From positions 372,001-436,000 of the forward strand of contig JHUT02000001.1 in assembly GCA_000690595.2 (NCBI GenBank): a DNA stretch of 64,000 bases. The letters run 5' to 3'. This document shows positions 24,087 through 33,240 of this stretch, in pieces. A program made the translations under genes and the position numbers. The notes beneath the pieces are model-generated. The model ran no database searches. It saw only the letters and a list, made by a program, of their open reading frames with translations, and was not told the origin of the DNA. Within the stretch, counting starts at the first letter, position 1. Every line of letters starts with the position of its first letter. This DNA is from Natrinema mahii (GTDB lineage: Archaea > Halobacteriota > Halobacteria > Halobacteriales > Natrialbaceae).

Positions 24087-25559
24087 TTAGTCGTCCGCAG
24101 GGAGCTGCTGGCCGCCCAGATCGGGCCGGCTGACGTCGCGGTCGGTCTCCTCGCCCTCGATGTCGTAGGGGTACTCGCCGGTCACACAGCCCAGACAGAG
24201 GTCGATGCGCTCTTTCCCGAGCACCTCGGCGACGGCGTCGGTCGAGAGGTAGGCGAGGCTGTCGGCGGCGATCTCGTCGCGGATCTCGCCGACGGACTTG
24301 TCCGAGGCGATGAGTTCCTCGCGGGTGGCCATGTCGATCCCCATGTAGCAGGGGGCGACGATTTCGGGCGCGCCGATGCGGACGTGGACTTCTTCGGCCC
24401 CGCAGTCCTTGAGCAGTTGGACGAGCTGGGTCGACGTGGTGCCGCGGACGATCGAGTCGTCGATGACGGTGACGGTCTTGCCCTCGATCGTCGACTTGAT
24501 CGGATTGAGCTTGAGCCGCACCGCGCGCTCGCGCTCGTCCTGGGTCGGCATGATGAACGTGCGGCCGACGTAGCGGTTCTTCATCAGGCCCTCGGCGAAC
24601 TCGACGCCGTCGTCGTCGGCGTCGCGCGGCTCGCCGTCGGCGGTCGTCTCACCCGCCGCGTCCGCGTAGCCGGAGGCGAAGGCCCGGCCCGAGTCGGGGA
24701 CCGGCATCACGACGTCGGTCTCGACGCCGCTTTCCTCCCAGAGCTTGCGGCCGAGGTTCCGGCGGGCCTCGTAGACCAGCGTGTCGTCGATGACGCTGTC
24801 GGGGCGGGCGAAGTAGACGTGTTCGAAGAAACAGTGGGCGGTGTTTTCGTTCTCGACGAGCTGGTAAGAGTCGAAGCCCTCGCCGTCCTCCTGGAGGACG
24901 ACCAGTTCGCCGGGCCGTACGTCGCGAACGAGGTCCCCATCCAACGTGTCGATCGCCGCCGACTCCGAGGCGAGGATGTAGCCGTCCTCGAGTTCCCCGA
25001 TACAGAGCGGGCGATTGCCCTGCGGGTCGCGCACGCCCAGCACGGTATCGTCGTGGGTGATCGTCAGCGAGTACGAGCCGTGGATCCGGCCCATCGTGCG
25101 CTTGACCGCGCGGACGAGGTCCTCCTCGAGGAGGTTGCGCGCGAGGTCGTGGGCGATGACCTCGGTGTCGCCGTCGCTGGTGAAGGCGTGACCCGCGGCG
25201 GCGAGTTCGTCGCGGATCTCGTCGGCGTTGACGAGGTTACCGTTGTGGCTCAGGCCGAGCGACCCGCTCTTGAAGGAGACGGAGAACGGTTGGGCACACG
25301 AGGAGTCGACCGAGCCGGCCGTCGGATACCGGACGTGGCCGATCCCCGCAGCGCCGGCCAGCGAATCGAGATCGTCCTCGCCGAAGGCGTCCCCCACGAG
25401 CCCCATTTCGACGTGGCTGTGTTGCTGGAACCCGTCGTGGGTGACGATTCCAGCGGACTCCTGACCGCGGTGCTGGAGCGCGTACAGCGCGTAGTACAAC
25501 GGTCGTGCCGCGTCCCGACCGTCGAGTGAGACGCCGACGACGCCGCACTTTTCGGTCAT
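24087..25559 (-). CDS. purF: Amidophosphoribosyltransferase PurF
   Basis: A 490-residue enzyme for the first committed step of purine synthesis: PRPP plus glutamine to phosphoribosylamine. CGVVGV gives the catalytic cysteine (residue 5, exposed after removal of MTEK), with ALYALQHRGQESAG, the LSHNGNLVN glutaminase loop, the PRPP-binding VIDDSIVRGTTS, and cysteines in NTAHCFF, APCYMG and CLGC that match the Fe-S ligands of the Bacillus-type enzyme. An ATG at 25598 would lengthen the propeptide by 13 residues and is nearly as likely. Confidence 0.95.
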   Translation of the reverse strand: MTEKCGVVGVSLDGRDAARPLYYALYALQHRGQESAGIVTHDGFQQHSHVEMGLVGDAFGEDDLDSLAGAAGIGHVRYPTAGSVDSSCAQPFSVSFKSGSLGLSHNGNLVNADEIRDELAAAGHAFTSDGDTEVIAHDLARNLLEEDLVRAVKRTMGRIHGSYSLTITHDDTVLGVRDPQGNRPLCIGELEDGYILASESAAIDTLDGDLVRDVRPGELVVLQEDGEGFDSYQLVENENTAHCFFEHVYFARPDSVIDDTLVYEARRNLGRKLWEESGVETDVVMPVPDSGRAFASGYADAAGETTADGEPRDADDDGVEFAEGLMKNRYVGRTFIMPTQDERERAVRLKLNPIKSTIEGKTVTVIDDSIVRGTTSTQLVQLLKDCGAEEVHVRIGAPEIVAPCYMGIDMATREELIASDKSVGEIRDEIAADSLAYLSTDAVAEVLGKERIDLCLGCVTGEYPYDIEGEETDRDVSRPDLGGQQLPADD

Positions 25560-25668
25560 TCCTGTTCGCCGGGGAGTCTCGCCCCGCCCATCAGTCATGG
25601 GAGTTCGTAGGGCACCGAGCCGATAAAAATCCCCGTGTTTGTGGTGCTTCGACTCCCCACTGACCAGA

Positions 25669-25678
25669 ATTATATACG
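25669..25678 (-). promoter_or_regulatory. TATA box for purF
   Basis: The minus strand reads CGTATATAAT, predicting initiation near 25645 and a leader of about 45-85 bases depending on the purF start used. It lies in the 378-base gap 25599-25976, which otherwise holds the lactate dehydrogenase promoter and no gene I can support. Confidence 0.55.
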
Positions 25679-25903
25679 CGTTTGTGGATATGTCGTGGGA
25701 GACCGTGTGATAGCGACGTTCCGTCACGGCAGGAGCGGCTACCGGGGCCGAGGTCCCCTTCTCGGTGACAGTGTCTCCGGCCAGCTGCTCGATCGAGGCG
25801 ATTCGGGGGACGCCGCCCGCAAGTACGTGAACAACCGGGATCGACGCCGCCGGTATCGCGACCGTCGGGCCCAGTCGTGTCCGGCTCGCAACAGCTTTCC
25901 GAT

Positions 25904-25932
25904 CGAACCGATCGGTGGTTCGAACGCTTTAT
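25904..25932 (+). promoter_or_regulatory. Operator-TATA unit ahead of the FAD/Fe-S dehydrogenase gene
   Basis: An inverted repeat with arms CGAACC and GGTTCG (25904-25922) abuts a TATA-like CTTTATC (about 25926-25932). Initiation would fall near 25955, 20 bases before the ATG. The arrangement suits regulated expression. Confidence 0.45.
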
Positions 25933-25976
25933 CGTTGAGAAACGTGTGATGGACCAATCAACGTGTTCAGCTGAGG

Positions 25977-28900
25977 ATGACTGCAAGCTCTAACACGACG
26001 TTCGACGACGGGGCCGAAACCGGTGACCGGCGGGCCGACTACGATTTCGTCTCCGACGACGTCGCGCAACCGGCGCTGGTCGACGAGATCCGCGACCGCG
26101 TCGCGGGGGACGTTCGCTTCGACACCTACACGCGACAGCTGTACGCGACCGACGCGAGCGCGTACGAGCTAACGCCGATCGGCGTCGTCTATCCGAAATC
26201 GACCGCCGACGTCGCCGCGACCGTCGCCTACTGCGCCGACCGGGGGATTCCCGTCCTCCCGCGCGGCGGCGGGACGAGCCTCGCGGGACAGGCCGTCAAC
26301 GAAGCCGTCGTCCTCGATTTCACCCGCCACATGGACGGCGTGGTCTCGATCGATCCCGCGGACCACCGGGCGCGCGTCGAGGCGGGGACGGTCCTTGGCG
26401 AACTCAACGACGCGCTCGCTCCCCACGGCCTGAAGTTCGCGCCCGACCCCGCGGCCGGCGACCGCAGCGCGATCGGGGGCGCGATCGGGAACAACTCGAC
26501 GGGCGCACACTCGCTGGTCTACGGCAAGACCGACGCCTACGTCGAGGAGTGCGAGGCGGTGCTTGCCGACGGCACGGTCACCACGCTCGGCGAGATCGCC
26601 GTCGAAGACCTCCGCGAATCCGCCGATCCCGAGGGCTCCTCGCTCGAGCGGATCCACGCCGAAGTCGTCCGGATCATCGACGAGGAGAGCAACGAAGTCC
26701 GGGAGCGGTTCCCGGACCTGAAACGCAACGTCTCGGGCTACAACCTCGACGTCCTCATCGAGGAGGCCGAGACGGGGACGGTCAATCTCGCGCGCCTGCT
26801 GGCCGGCAGCGAGGGGACGCTGGCGGTCATCACCGAGGCGACCGTCTCGCTCGAGCCGGTGCCCGAGACCAAGGCCGTCTCCCTGCTGTTCTACGAGAGC
26901 GTCCTCGAGGCCGTCACCGACGTCCAGCACGTCCTCGAACACGAGCCGGCGGCGGTCGAACTCATCGACGACGTGTTGCTGGGGTTGGCCCGGGACACGA
27001 CGGAGTTCGAGGAAGCGGCGTCGCTGGTCCCCGACGCGGCCGACGCGGCGCTGCTGGTCGAGTTCTACGCCGAGGACGACGACCACGGGCGGGCACAGAC
27101 GGCCGGCCTGCTCGCCGACAGGGTGCCGGAGCCCGACACCGAGGCGGCCCCGCCCGCCGAGCGGCCTGCGATCGACGAGACGATCGCGTTCGACGGCCTC
27201 GAGGCCCACGACGAGGGCGAGCGCGAGACCTTCTGGACGCTGCGCAAGGCCGGCCTGCCGATCCTGCTCTCGCGGACCTCCGACGAGAAACACATCAGCT
27301 TCATCGAGGACTGTGCGATCCCGCCGGAGCACCTCCCCGAGTTCGTCGATCGGTTCCAGTCGCTGCTGACCGAGAAGGGACGGGACGACGACGCGGCCTT
27401 TTACGCCCACGCCGGCCCGGGCGTCCTCCACGTCCGGCCGCTGGTCGACACGAAGGCCGACCGCGACCGCGAGGAGATGGTCGCGATCGCCGACGCGGTC
27501 ACCGACATGGTCGTCGAGTTCGGCGGCAGCGTCTCCGGCGAACACGGCGACGGTCGCGCGCGCACCCAGTGGAACCACAAGCTCTACGGCGACGACCTCT
27601 GGCAGGCCTTCCGCGACCTGAAGACCGCGTTCGACCCCGACTGGCTGCTCAACCCCGGCAACGTCTGTGGCAACCACGACATGAGCGAACACCTCCGGTA
27701 CGACGACGACTACGAGTACGACGCCGGACTCGAGCCGTCGCTGCACTGGGACAACGAGAACGGGATGCAGGGGATGGTCGAACTCTGTCACGGCTGTGGC
27801 GGCTGTCGCGGGAGCCAGGAGACGACCGGCGGCGTGATGTGTCCGACCTACCGGGCCGCCGACGAGGAGATCACGGCCACCCGCGGCCGGGCGAACCTCC
27901 TCCGGCAGGCGATGAGCGGCGATCTGCCCGACGACCCGACCGGCGACGAGTTCGCCGAGGAGGTGCTGGACCTCTGTATCGGCTGTAAGGGCTGCAAGCG
28001 CGACTGTCCGAGCGGCGTCGACATGGCCAAACTCAAGACCGAGGTCATGCACGAGCGCCATCAGGAGGAGGGCGCGAGCCTCCGCGACAAGCTGTTCGCC
28101 AACTTCGATACGCTCGCGGCCGTCGGCAGCGCGCTGGCCCCCGTCTCGAACCTCGCCCAGTCGCTGCCCGGCTCGGGAACGATCGCCGAGAAGACGGTCG
28201 GCATCGCGAGCGAGCGGTCGCTACCCGAGTTCGAGCGCGAGACGTTACAGGACTGGTTCGAGGGGCGAGGCGGCACAGCCGCCTCGAAAAAGCGAGCGGC
28301 AGCGGCGCGAGCAAAGCGAGGCGGCTCGCGCGTTTCGGAAGCCGACGCCGAACGCAAGGCGGTCCTCTTCGCGGACACCTACACGAACTACAGCCACCCC
28401 GAGGTCGGCAAGGCGGCCGTCCGCGTCCTCGAGGCCGCAGGCGTCCGCGTCGACGTGGCCGACCGGACCGACAGCGGCCGGCCGGCGCTGTCGAAGGGCT
28501 TTATCGATACCGCCCGCGAGGCGATCGAGGCGAACGTGGCCGAACTCGAGCCCCGGATCCGCGACGGGTGGGACGTCGTCGTCGCCGAGCCCTCCGACGC
28601 GGTCATGTTCCAGTCCGACGCGCTTGACCTGCGCTCGGGGACGGCCGTCGAGCGGTTCGCCGCCAACTCCTACGGCCTCTGTGAGTACCTCGACACCTTC
28701 CGGCTCGACGAGAACGTCGACTGGACGGCGCCCGACGAATCGGTCGTCTACCACGGCCACTGCCACCAGAAGGCCGAGAAGAAAGACCACCACGCGGTGG
28801 GGGTCCTCCGGCGGGCCGGCTACGCCGTCGACCCGCTCGACTCGGGCTGTTGTGGCATGGCCGGCACGTTCGGCTACGAGGCCGAACACTACTCGCTGAG

Positions 28901-29105
28901 TCAGTCGATCGGCGACATCCTCGTCGACCAGATCGAAGACAGCGGTGCCGACGTCGTCGCCGCGCCGGGCACCTCCTGTCGGACCCAGCTCGGCGACAGC
29001 CGGGTCGAGCCGGTCCCGGCCGACAGCTCCCTCGCCGGCAGCTCGCTGGACGGCGAGTCGCCGCCGACGCCGATCGAACTGCTCGCACACGCCGTGGCGC
29101 GGTAA
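25977..29105 (+). CDS. FAD-binding and Fe-S dehydrogenase fusion (D-lactate/glycolate oxidase type)
   Basis: A 1042-residue fusion. Residues about 68-250 are a PCMH FAD domain (LPRGGGTSLAGQAVNEAVV), followed to about 560 by the FAD-oxidase C domain (GEHGDGRARTQW). A ferredoxin-like region has CHGCGGCR with MCP (about 604-625) and CIGCKGCKRDCPSG (about 667-680), enough for two 4Fe-4S clusters. The GlpC-type cysteine-rich domain ends with DSGCCGMAGTFGYE (about 955). It oxidises D-lactate or glycolate and passes electrons to the respiratory chain. A basic stretch at about residues 763-784, coded by a palindrome, is atypical (see findings). Confidence 0.9.
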   Translation: MTASSNTTFDDGAETGDRRADYDFVSDDVAQPALVDEIRDRVAGDVRFDTYTRQLYATDASAYELTPIGVVYPKSTADVAATVAYCADRGIPVLPRGGGTSLAGQAVNEAVVLDFTRHMDGVVSIDPADHRARVEAGTVLGELNDALAPHGLKFAPDPAAGDRSAIGGAIGNNSTGAHSLVYGKTDAYVEECEAVLADGTVTTLGEIAVEDLRESADPEGSSLERIHAEVVRIIDEESNEVRERFPDLKRNVSGYNLDVLIEEAETGTVNLARLLAGSEGTLAVITEATVSLEPVPETKAVSLLFYESVLEAVTDVQHVLEHEPAAVELIDDVLLGLARDTTEFEEAASLVPDAADAALLVEFYAEDDDHGRAQTAGLLADRVPEPDTEAAPPAERPAIDETIAFDGLEAHDEGERETFWTLRKAGLPILLSRTSDEKHISFIEDCAIPPEHLPEFVDRFQSLLTEKGRDDDAAFYAHAGPGVLHVRPLVDTKADRDREEMVAIADAVTDMVVEFGGSVSGEHGDGRARTQWNHKLYGDDLWQAFRDLKTAFDPDWLLNPGNVCGNHDMSEHLRYDDDYEYDAGLEPSLHWDNENGMQGMVELCHGCGGCRGSQETTGGVMCPTYRAADEEITATRGRANLLRQAMSGDLPDDPTGDEFAEEVLDLCIGCKGCKRDCPSGVDMAKLKTEVMHERHQEEGASLRDKLFANFDTLAAVGSALAPVSNLAQSLPGSGTIAEKTVGIASERSLPEFERETLQDWFEGRGGTAASKKRAAAARAKRGGSRVSEADAERKAVLFADTYTNYSHPEVGKAAVRVLEAAGVRVDVADRTDSGRPALSKGFIDTAREAIEANVAELEPRIRDGWDVVVAEPSDAVMFQSDALDLRSGTAVERFAANSYGLCEYLDTFRLDENVDWTAPDESVVYHGHCHQKAEKKDHHAVGVLRRAGYAVDPLDSGCCGMAGTFGYEAEHYSLSQSIGDILVDQIEDSGADVVAAPGTSCRTQLGDSRVEPVPADSSLAGSSLDGESPPTPIELLAHAVAR

Positions 29106-29210
29106 CGCGGGTTCGGCGCTGTCCCCGTCGGCGCGTTCACCGCGGTTCTGCGGCGGGGCTCGAGCCCGCGAGGCGCAGTGTTCAAGACGGTCGCCCCGAG
29201 TCACCACCGT

Positions 29211-30986
29211 ATGCGACTCGAGGAGTACTGGGGCGTCGGCCCGAAGACGCGCGAGCGACTGGTCGACGAACTGGGGACGGAAGCGGCGGTTCGGGCGATC
29301 GAGAACGGCGACGTCCGGGCGCTCGCCGACGCCGGGCTCGCCCGCGGTCGGGCGACGCGGATCCTCCGGCGGGCGACCGGCGGCGCTGGCATGGACATTT
29401 TGGCGACCAGCGACGCGCGGTCGGCCTACAAGGAACTGCTGGATCTCGCGGTCGAACACGCCGTCACGCAGCGGGCTGCGGACCGAATCCGGGTACTGAC
29501 CCCGCTTGCAACCCGCGAGGCGATGGACGACCGTCTCGACGACGTAATCGCGGCTCGCGACGCGTGGGCCGCCCTCGACGAGGCCGACCGCGAGGCGGTC
29601 CTCTCGGCCTACGAGCGCTACGACGAGCGCGAGGGCAGCGAGTACGCCGCCGTCGAGGCCGCGCTGGCGCTGCGCGAGGCCGGCGTCGACGCCGGGCCCT
29701 TCGCCGCGATTGCCGACCTCGAGCGCGACCAGCTGGCCGACGCCGCCGACGCGCTGGCGGCGCTGGACGGGAGCCGGGTCCGGGAGGGGGCCGACGACGA
29801 ACTCGATCGGCTCCGGGACGCGCTGGGAGCGATCGAGGACATGGACGCGAACGCCCTCGAGCTGATCGAGGAGTTGCGCTCGGAGGGGGTTCGCGACGTC
29901 GAGGACTTTCGCCAGTCCTTCGAGGACCACCTGTTGACCGAGACCGACGTGACGATCGATCGCGTTCGGGACGCGATGGCGACCGACGCCGCCGACGCGA
30001 CGGACTTCGTCGGGGGGACGCTGCGGACCCTTCGAACCGACCTGACCGAAGCGGTCGACGAGCGCGAACAGGCCGTCGCGAGCGACCTCGAGGAGACCCT
30101 CGCCGACGCCCGCGAGGCCGTCGACCGGGCCGTCGAAGCGGTCGACGACATCGCTTTGCACCTGTCGCTGGCCCGCTTCGCGCTCGAGTACGACTGTACG
30201 CGCCCGGTTTTCATCGAGGGCGACGACGCCGCGGTCTCGGTCGTCAACGCGCGCAACCTCACGCTCGCGGCCCGGGACGACGAGTCGGTCCAGCCGGTGA
30301 CCTACGGACTCGGTGACCACGGCGTCGCGAGCGTCCCCGAGGGCGTCGACTCGGTCCCCGGCCGGCAGCGGGTCGCGGTCCTCACCGGGGCCAACAGCGG
30401 CGGAAAGACGACGCTGCTCGAGACGCTGTGTCAGGTCGTCCTGCTGGCGGCGATGGGGCTGCCCGTCCCGGCCGATCGGGCCGAGGTGACGCCCGTCGAC
30501 TCGCTGGTCTTTCACCGCCGGCACGCGAGTTTCAACGCCGGCGTCCTCGAGTCCACGCTCAAGTCGATCGTCCCGCCGCTCTCGACCGGCGGGCGCACGC
30601 TGATGCTGGTCGACGAGTTCGAGGCGATCACCGAGCCCGGCAGCGCCGCGGACCTGCTACACGGGCTGGTCACGCTCTCGGTCGACCGCGAGGCGCTGGG
30701 CGTCTTCGTCACCCACCTCGCGGACGATCTGGAGCCGCTGCCGCCCGAGGCCCGCGTCGACGGCATCTTCGCGGAGGGGTTGAATCCCGACCTCGAGTTG
30801 CTCGTCGACTACCAGCCCCGCTTCGACACGGTGGGCCGGTCGACGCCGGAGTTCATCGTCTCGCGGCTGGTCGCCAACGCGGACGACCGCGGCGAGCGGG
30901 CCGGCTTCGAGACGCTCGCGGAAGCGGTCGGAAACGACGTCGTCCAGCGGACGCTCGCGGACGCCCGCTGGACGACCGGCGAGTAA
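29211..30986 (+). CDS. MutS-related ATPase with N-terminal helix-hairpin-helix
   Basis: A 591-residue protein. The N-terminus (1-60, EEYWGVGPKTRERLVDELG) is a helix-hairpin-helix-like DNA-binding segment. A long helical, coiled-coil-rich middle (about 90-330) resembles MutS lever/clamp arms. The C-terminal MutS ATPase has GANSGGKTT (about 393-401) and LMLVDEFEAI (about 463). MutS domains I-III for mismatch reading are absent, so it fits the archaeal MutS5-like group rather than MutS1. Its cellular role is unsettled. The ATG at 29211 starts the conserved HhH region directly. Confidence 0.87.
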   Translation: MRLEEYWGVGPKTRERLVDELGTEAAVRAIENGDVRALADAGLARGRATRILRRATGGAGMDILATSDARSAYKELLDLAVEHAVTQRAADRIRVLTPLATREAMDDRLDDVIAARDAWAALDEADREAVLSAYERYDEREGSEYAAVEAALALREAGVDAGPFAAIADLERDQLADAADALAALDGSRVREGADDELDRLRDALGAIEDMDANALELIEELRSEGVRDVEDFRQSFEDHLLTETDVTIDRVRDAMATDAADATDFVGGTLRTLRTDLTEAVDEREQAVASDLEETLADAREAVDRAVEAVDDIALHLSLARFALEYDCTRPVFIEGDDAAVSVVNARNLTLAARDDESVQPVTYGLGDHGVASVPEGVDSVPGRQRVAVLTGANSGGKTTLLETLCQVVLLAAMGLPVPADRAEVTPVDSLVFHRRHASFNAGVLESTLKSIVPPLSTGGRTLMLVDEFEAITEPGSAADLLHGLVTLSVDREALGVFVTHLADDLEPLPPEARVDGIFAEGLNPDLELLVDYQPRFDTVGRSTPEFIVSRLVANADDRGERAGFETLAEAVGNDVVQRTLADARWTTGE

Positions 30987-31003
30987 GGCGGTTCGATCCC
31001 GGC

Positions 31004-31663
31004 TCAGCCCCCATCACCGCCCTCCTCGCCGTCCCACCCGTTCCCCTCGTCACGCTCGCTCTCGCCGGTTCCGTCCCCGTCAGCGCCGCCGTTCCCGTCG
31101 GCTCCCTCGAGTCCGTCCGCGCCCCCGAGCCACCGGTCGAGGGGCGGGTCGTAGCCGCCCGCGGGATCGTCGGCCGGCGCGTCGCGGTAGGTGTAGCATC
31201 GGCCGTCGAACTCCTCGCAGACGCGGGCCTCGAGGTAGGTCTGGGCGGCCCGCCGCGAGAGGACGCCCATCTCGACGGCGTCGGCCAGCGCGGTCTTGGT
31301 CGCGCGAAACCAGACCCTGACGGCGCGGTCGTCGGCCGGTTCCGTCGCGACGATCGCGCCCCGGCCGCCGTCGCGGCCGTCGCCCCACTCGAGCCAGCAG
31401 ACCCGATAGGGATCGACCGCGTAGCCGGCGTCGGGATCGACCAGGTACAGCGCCTCGTGGACGCGCGGATCGAGGTGGTCGGTCAGGATCCGGTCGCGGC
31501 TGATCGAGTCCGCGAGCAACGCGGCGTCGACCGCGCCGTCGGCCAGCGGCGTCCGCGGCGTGATCGCCGCGGCGAAGTCGAGGGTCTCGCCACCCCAGTG
31601 ACTGTACCGCAGGTCGTAGAGCCGGTCCGGTCGCCGGTAGGCGACCAGCGCTCTATGTCCCAT
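31004..31663 (-). CDS. Haloarchaeal conserved protein (DUF6735-like)
   Basis: A 219-residue protein starting MGHRALVAYRRPDRLYDLRY, resembling haloarchaeal proteins labelled DUF6735 (recognition is tentative). Residues 1-165 look globular, with LYLVDPDAGYAVDPYRVCWL and WFRATKTALADAVEMGVLS as likely conserved blocks. The last 55 residues are Gly/Asp/Glu rich and probably disordered. No catalytic motif is evident. It converges on the MutS-related gene. Confidence 0.72.
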   Translation of the reverse strand: MGHRALVAYRRPDRLYDLRYSHWGGETLDFAAAITPRTPLADGAVDAALLADSISRDRILTDHLDPRVHEALYLVDPDAGYAVDPYRVCWLEWGDGRDGGRGAIVATEPADDRAVRVWFRATKTALADAVEMGVLSRRAAQTYLEARVCEEFDGRCYTYRDAPADDPAGGYDPPLDRWLGGADGLEGADGNGGADGDGTGESERDEGNGWDGEEGGDGG

Positions 31664-31874
31664 GCGCGTCCCTCGCTGGCGGACTCGGGGCGGTTCGATC
31701 GCGGCTCGAACGACATCGTGTCGGGCGGGTCACGGCGAGCCTCGCCGCCCGTCCGTACTTGAACCCTCGCCGCGGCACCGAAACGGGCTTCCGACGGGGC
31801 CACCGCGCCGACGACGACCTCCCCGTCGAGCCGACACACGAGATCGAATCGCTCGCGTCGCCGTCGGCGTTCCT

Positions 31875-31959
31875 CTATAGTCGCCACTGAAAGTCATTCA
31901 CACCTGATCGCACGACGGGGTTGCGAGCAGCGCGTGATTCGTTTCAGTGGCTGCGATAG
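31875..31959. repeat. Dispersed palindromic repeat, copy B
   Basis: The second, longer copy of the element at 7208-7279. Arms CTATAGTCGCCACTGAAA (31875-31892) and TTTCAGTGGCTGCGATAG (31942-31959) pair at 15 of 18 positions. It shares CTGAAAGTCATT and GATCGCACGACGG with copy A and retains seven extra bases (CACACCT). Its right arm supplies the stop codon and last codons of the SRPBCC gene. The remainder of the 31664-31943 gap has no supported gene. Confidence 0.7.
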
Positions 31960-32396
31960 GCGGCGACCCGCCGCTCCGCCCGGGTCGCGATCGCGTCGTT
32001 CATCGCGACGAAGGCCCGCTCGAGGCGCGCCTCGTCGAACGCCAGGCCGGCGAGCGCTCCCCGGACCGTCTCCCGCTGGAGTAGCCGGGTGCGGCGACCG
32101 TCGCCGATCGGCTCGAGGTGGAACTCGTGGTAGCGATCGAACGCGAACGGCACGACGAGCCGATCGTGCCAGGCGAGCCGTCGCGGCGGGTCAGCGGCGA
32201 CGACCGTCGGTCCGACGGGCCGGGGGCGGTACGCGAACGCGTCGCTCCGTTCGGGGCCGCCCGTCGCGTCGACGGCGATTCCCTCGATCGTTCGCGTGAC
32301 CGGATTCCACTCCGGATAGGTGTCGAACGCTAGGAGCGCGTCCCAGACGGCGTCGGGCGGCGCGTCGATCTCGACGAACGCCTCGATCTGATTCAT
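31944..32396 (-). CDS. SRPBCC (START-like) family protein
   Basis: A 150-residue protein with the SRPBCC helix-grip opening VEIDAPPDAVWDALLAFDTYPEWNPV and a matching C-terminal helix (FDEARLERAFVAMNDAIATR). These folds bind lipids or other hydrophobic ligands in a deep cavity; ligand and role are unknown. The ATG at 32396 is chosen because the fold starts there. The last residues and stop lie inside repeat copy B, so the end of the protein may have been changed by the repeat. Confidence 0.82.
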   Translation of the reverse strand: MNQIEAFVEIDAPPDAVWDALLAFDTYPEWNPVTRTIEGIAVDATGGPERSDAFAYRPRPVGPTVVAADPPRRLAWHDRLVVPFAFDRYHEFHLEPIGDGRRTRLLQRETVRGALAGLAFDEARLERAFVAMNDAIATRAERRVAAYRSH

Positions 32397-32451
32397 GCGA
32401 CCATATACCACGCCGAGACGGATGGCGCTGCCGGTCGCCGGCGCGTCTCGA

Positions 32452-33111
32452 CTACGCGCTGTCGTTGAACCGCCGGTTCGTCGAGAGCGGCGCGTCGCCG
32501 GGCTCGCCCCGGACGAAGTGACCCGCCGGGTTGATCTCGCCGTCCCGTTCCATCGAGAGGAGTTCGACGAACCACGCCTCGTGTTCGATCTCCTCCTGGA
32601 GAATGCGCGAGGCCATGTCGTAGGTCCGAGGGTCTTTCCCGTGTGTCATATCGCAGACCTCCGACCACGTCCGGATGGCACAGCGTTCTGCCTCGAGCAG
32701 CACCTCGAGGATGCCCTCGGCGTCGAGCGACTCGGTGTCGAAGCTCCCGTCGCCGGCCATCGGGGTCGGTACCTCGGCGTCGGGACAGGAGGCCCGATCG
32801 GCGAAGTCCCGAATGTCGTTGGGGAGCGCGCCGCCGAGTTCGTACACCCGCGGCGCGACCAGTTCGAAGTGGGCCCGGTCCTCGAGGCGGGCGTCCTCGG
32901 TGATCTCCTTGTAGTCCTCGTGGCCGGCCAGATGCATCCGCAGGTTGGTGTAGTAGTAGTAGGTCGTGAACTCGGCACCGATCGCGTCGATCAGTTTCTC
33001 GCGCAGTTCCTCGGGCTCGAGCCCGCGTTCGCGAAGCACGGCCATCCCGACGCGCTCGCTCGTGTCTCCCGCGTCGACGTCGCCTGCCGCGTGTGGTTTC
33101 TCGTCGGACAT
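32452..33111 (-). CDS. Dps-like ferritin-superfamily protein
   Basis: A 219-residue ferritin-like four-helix protein. Candidate iron ligands are E47 (AEFTTYYYY), the EDRAH segment (77-81), E142 and EEIEHEAW (173-180). Cysteines C109, C144 and C153 recall the thiol pair of archaeal Dps-like (DPSL, thioferritin) proteins. The expected role is iron storage with peroxide consumption and DNA protection. The start at 33111 (MSDEKPHA) is preferred; two further in-frame starts lie within 30 bases upstream. It is divergent from a peroxidase-like gene, which fits an oxidative-stress pair. Confidence 0.8.
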   Translation of the reverse strand: MSDEKPHAAGDVDAGDTSERVGMAVLRERGLEPEELREKLIDAIGAEFTTYYYYTNLRMHLAGHEDYKEITEDARLEDRAHFELVAPRVYELGGALPNDIRDFADRASCPDAEVPTPMAGDGSFDTESLDAEGILEVLLEAERCAIRTWSEVCDMTHGKDPRTYDMASRILQEEIEHEAWFVELLSMERDGEINPAGHFVRGEPGDAPLSTNRRFNDSA

Positions 33112-33202
33112 CCACCGGTCCACTCCCATAACTCGGCGCATGAAGCTTTGCTTGCAACTGCCGAGGGTCGGTGACGATCCCGGCGAAGGTTCAGCGGACG
33201 GA

Positions 33203-33214
33203 CCACAATATCCT
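33203..33214 (+). promoter_or_regulatory. TATA box candidate for the Tat-exported peroxidase-like gene
   Basis: CCACAATATCCT lies about 32 bases before the ATG at 33241 in the 129-base region shared with the divergent Dps-like gene. Confidence 0.4.
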
Positions 33215-33240
33215 TAGTCGTCAGCACCCCAGAGTCGTGT

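Noticed and set aside
25559-25727. Longer PurF start at 25727
   Set aside because: It would lie upstream of the likely TATA box and add a non-conserved leader far ahead of the catalytic cysteine.
26169-28061. A 630-codon frame opposite the FAD/Fe-S dehydrogenase gene
   Set aside because: It is the complement of a strongly conserved gene in the phase that avoids stops at high GC; the composition is not protein-like.
31483-31887. Minus-strand frame starting MATIEERRRRRERFDLV near repeat copy B
   Set aside because: Its second half overlaps the DUF6735-like gene in another frame and the first half has no family look or convincing promoter.
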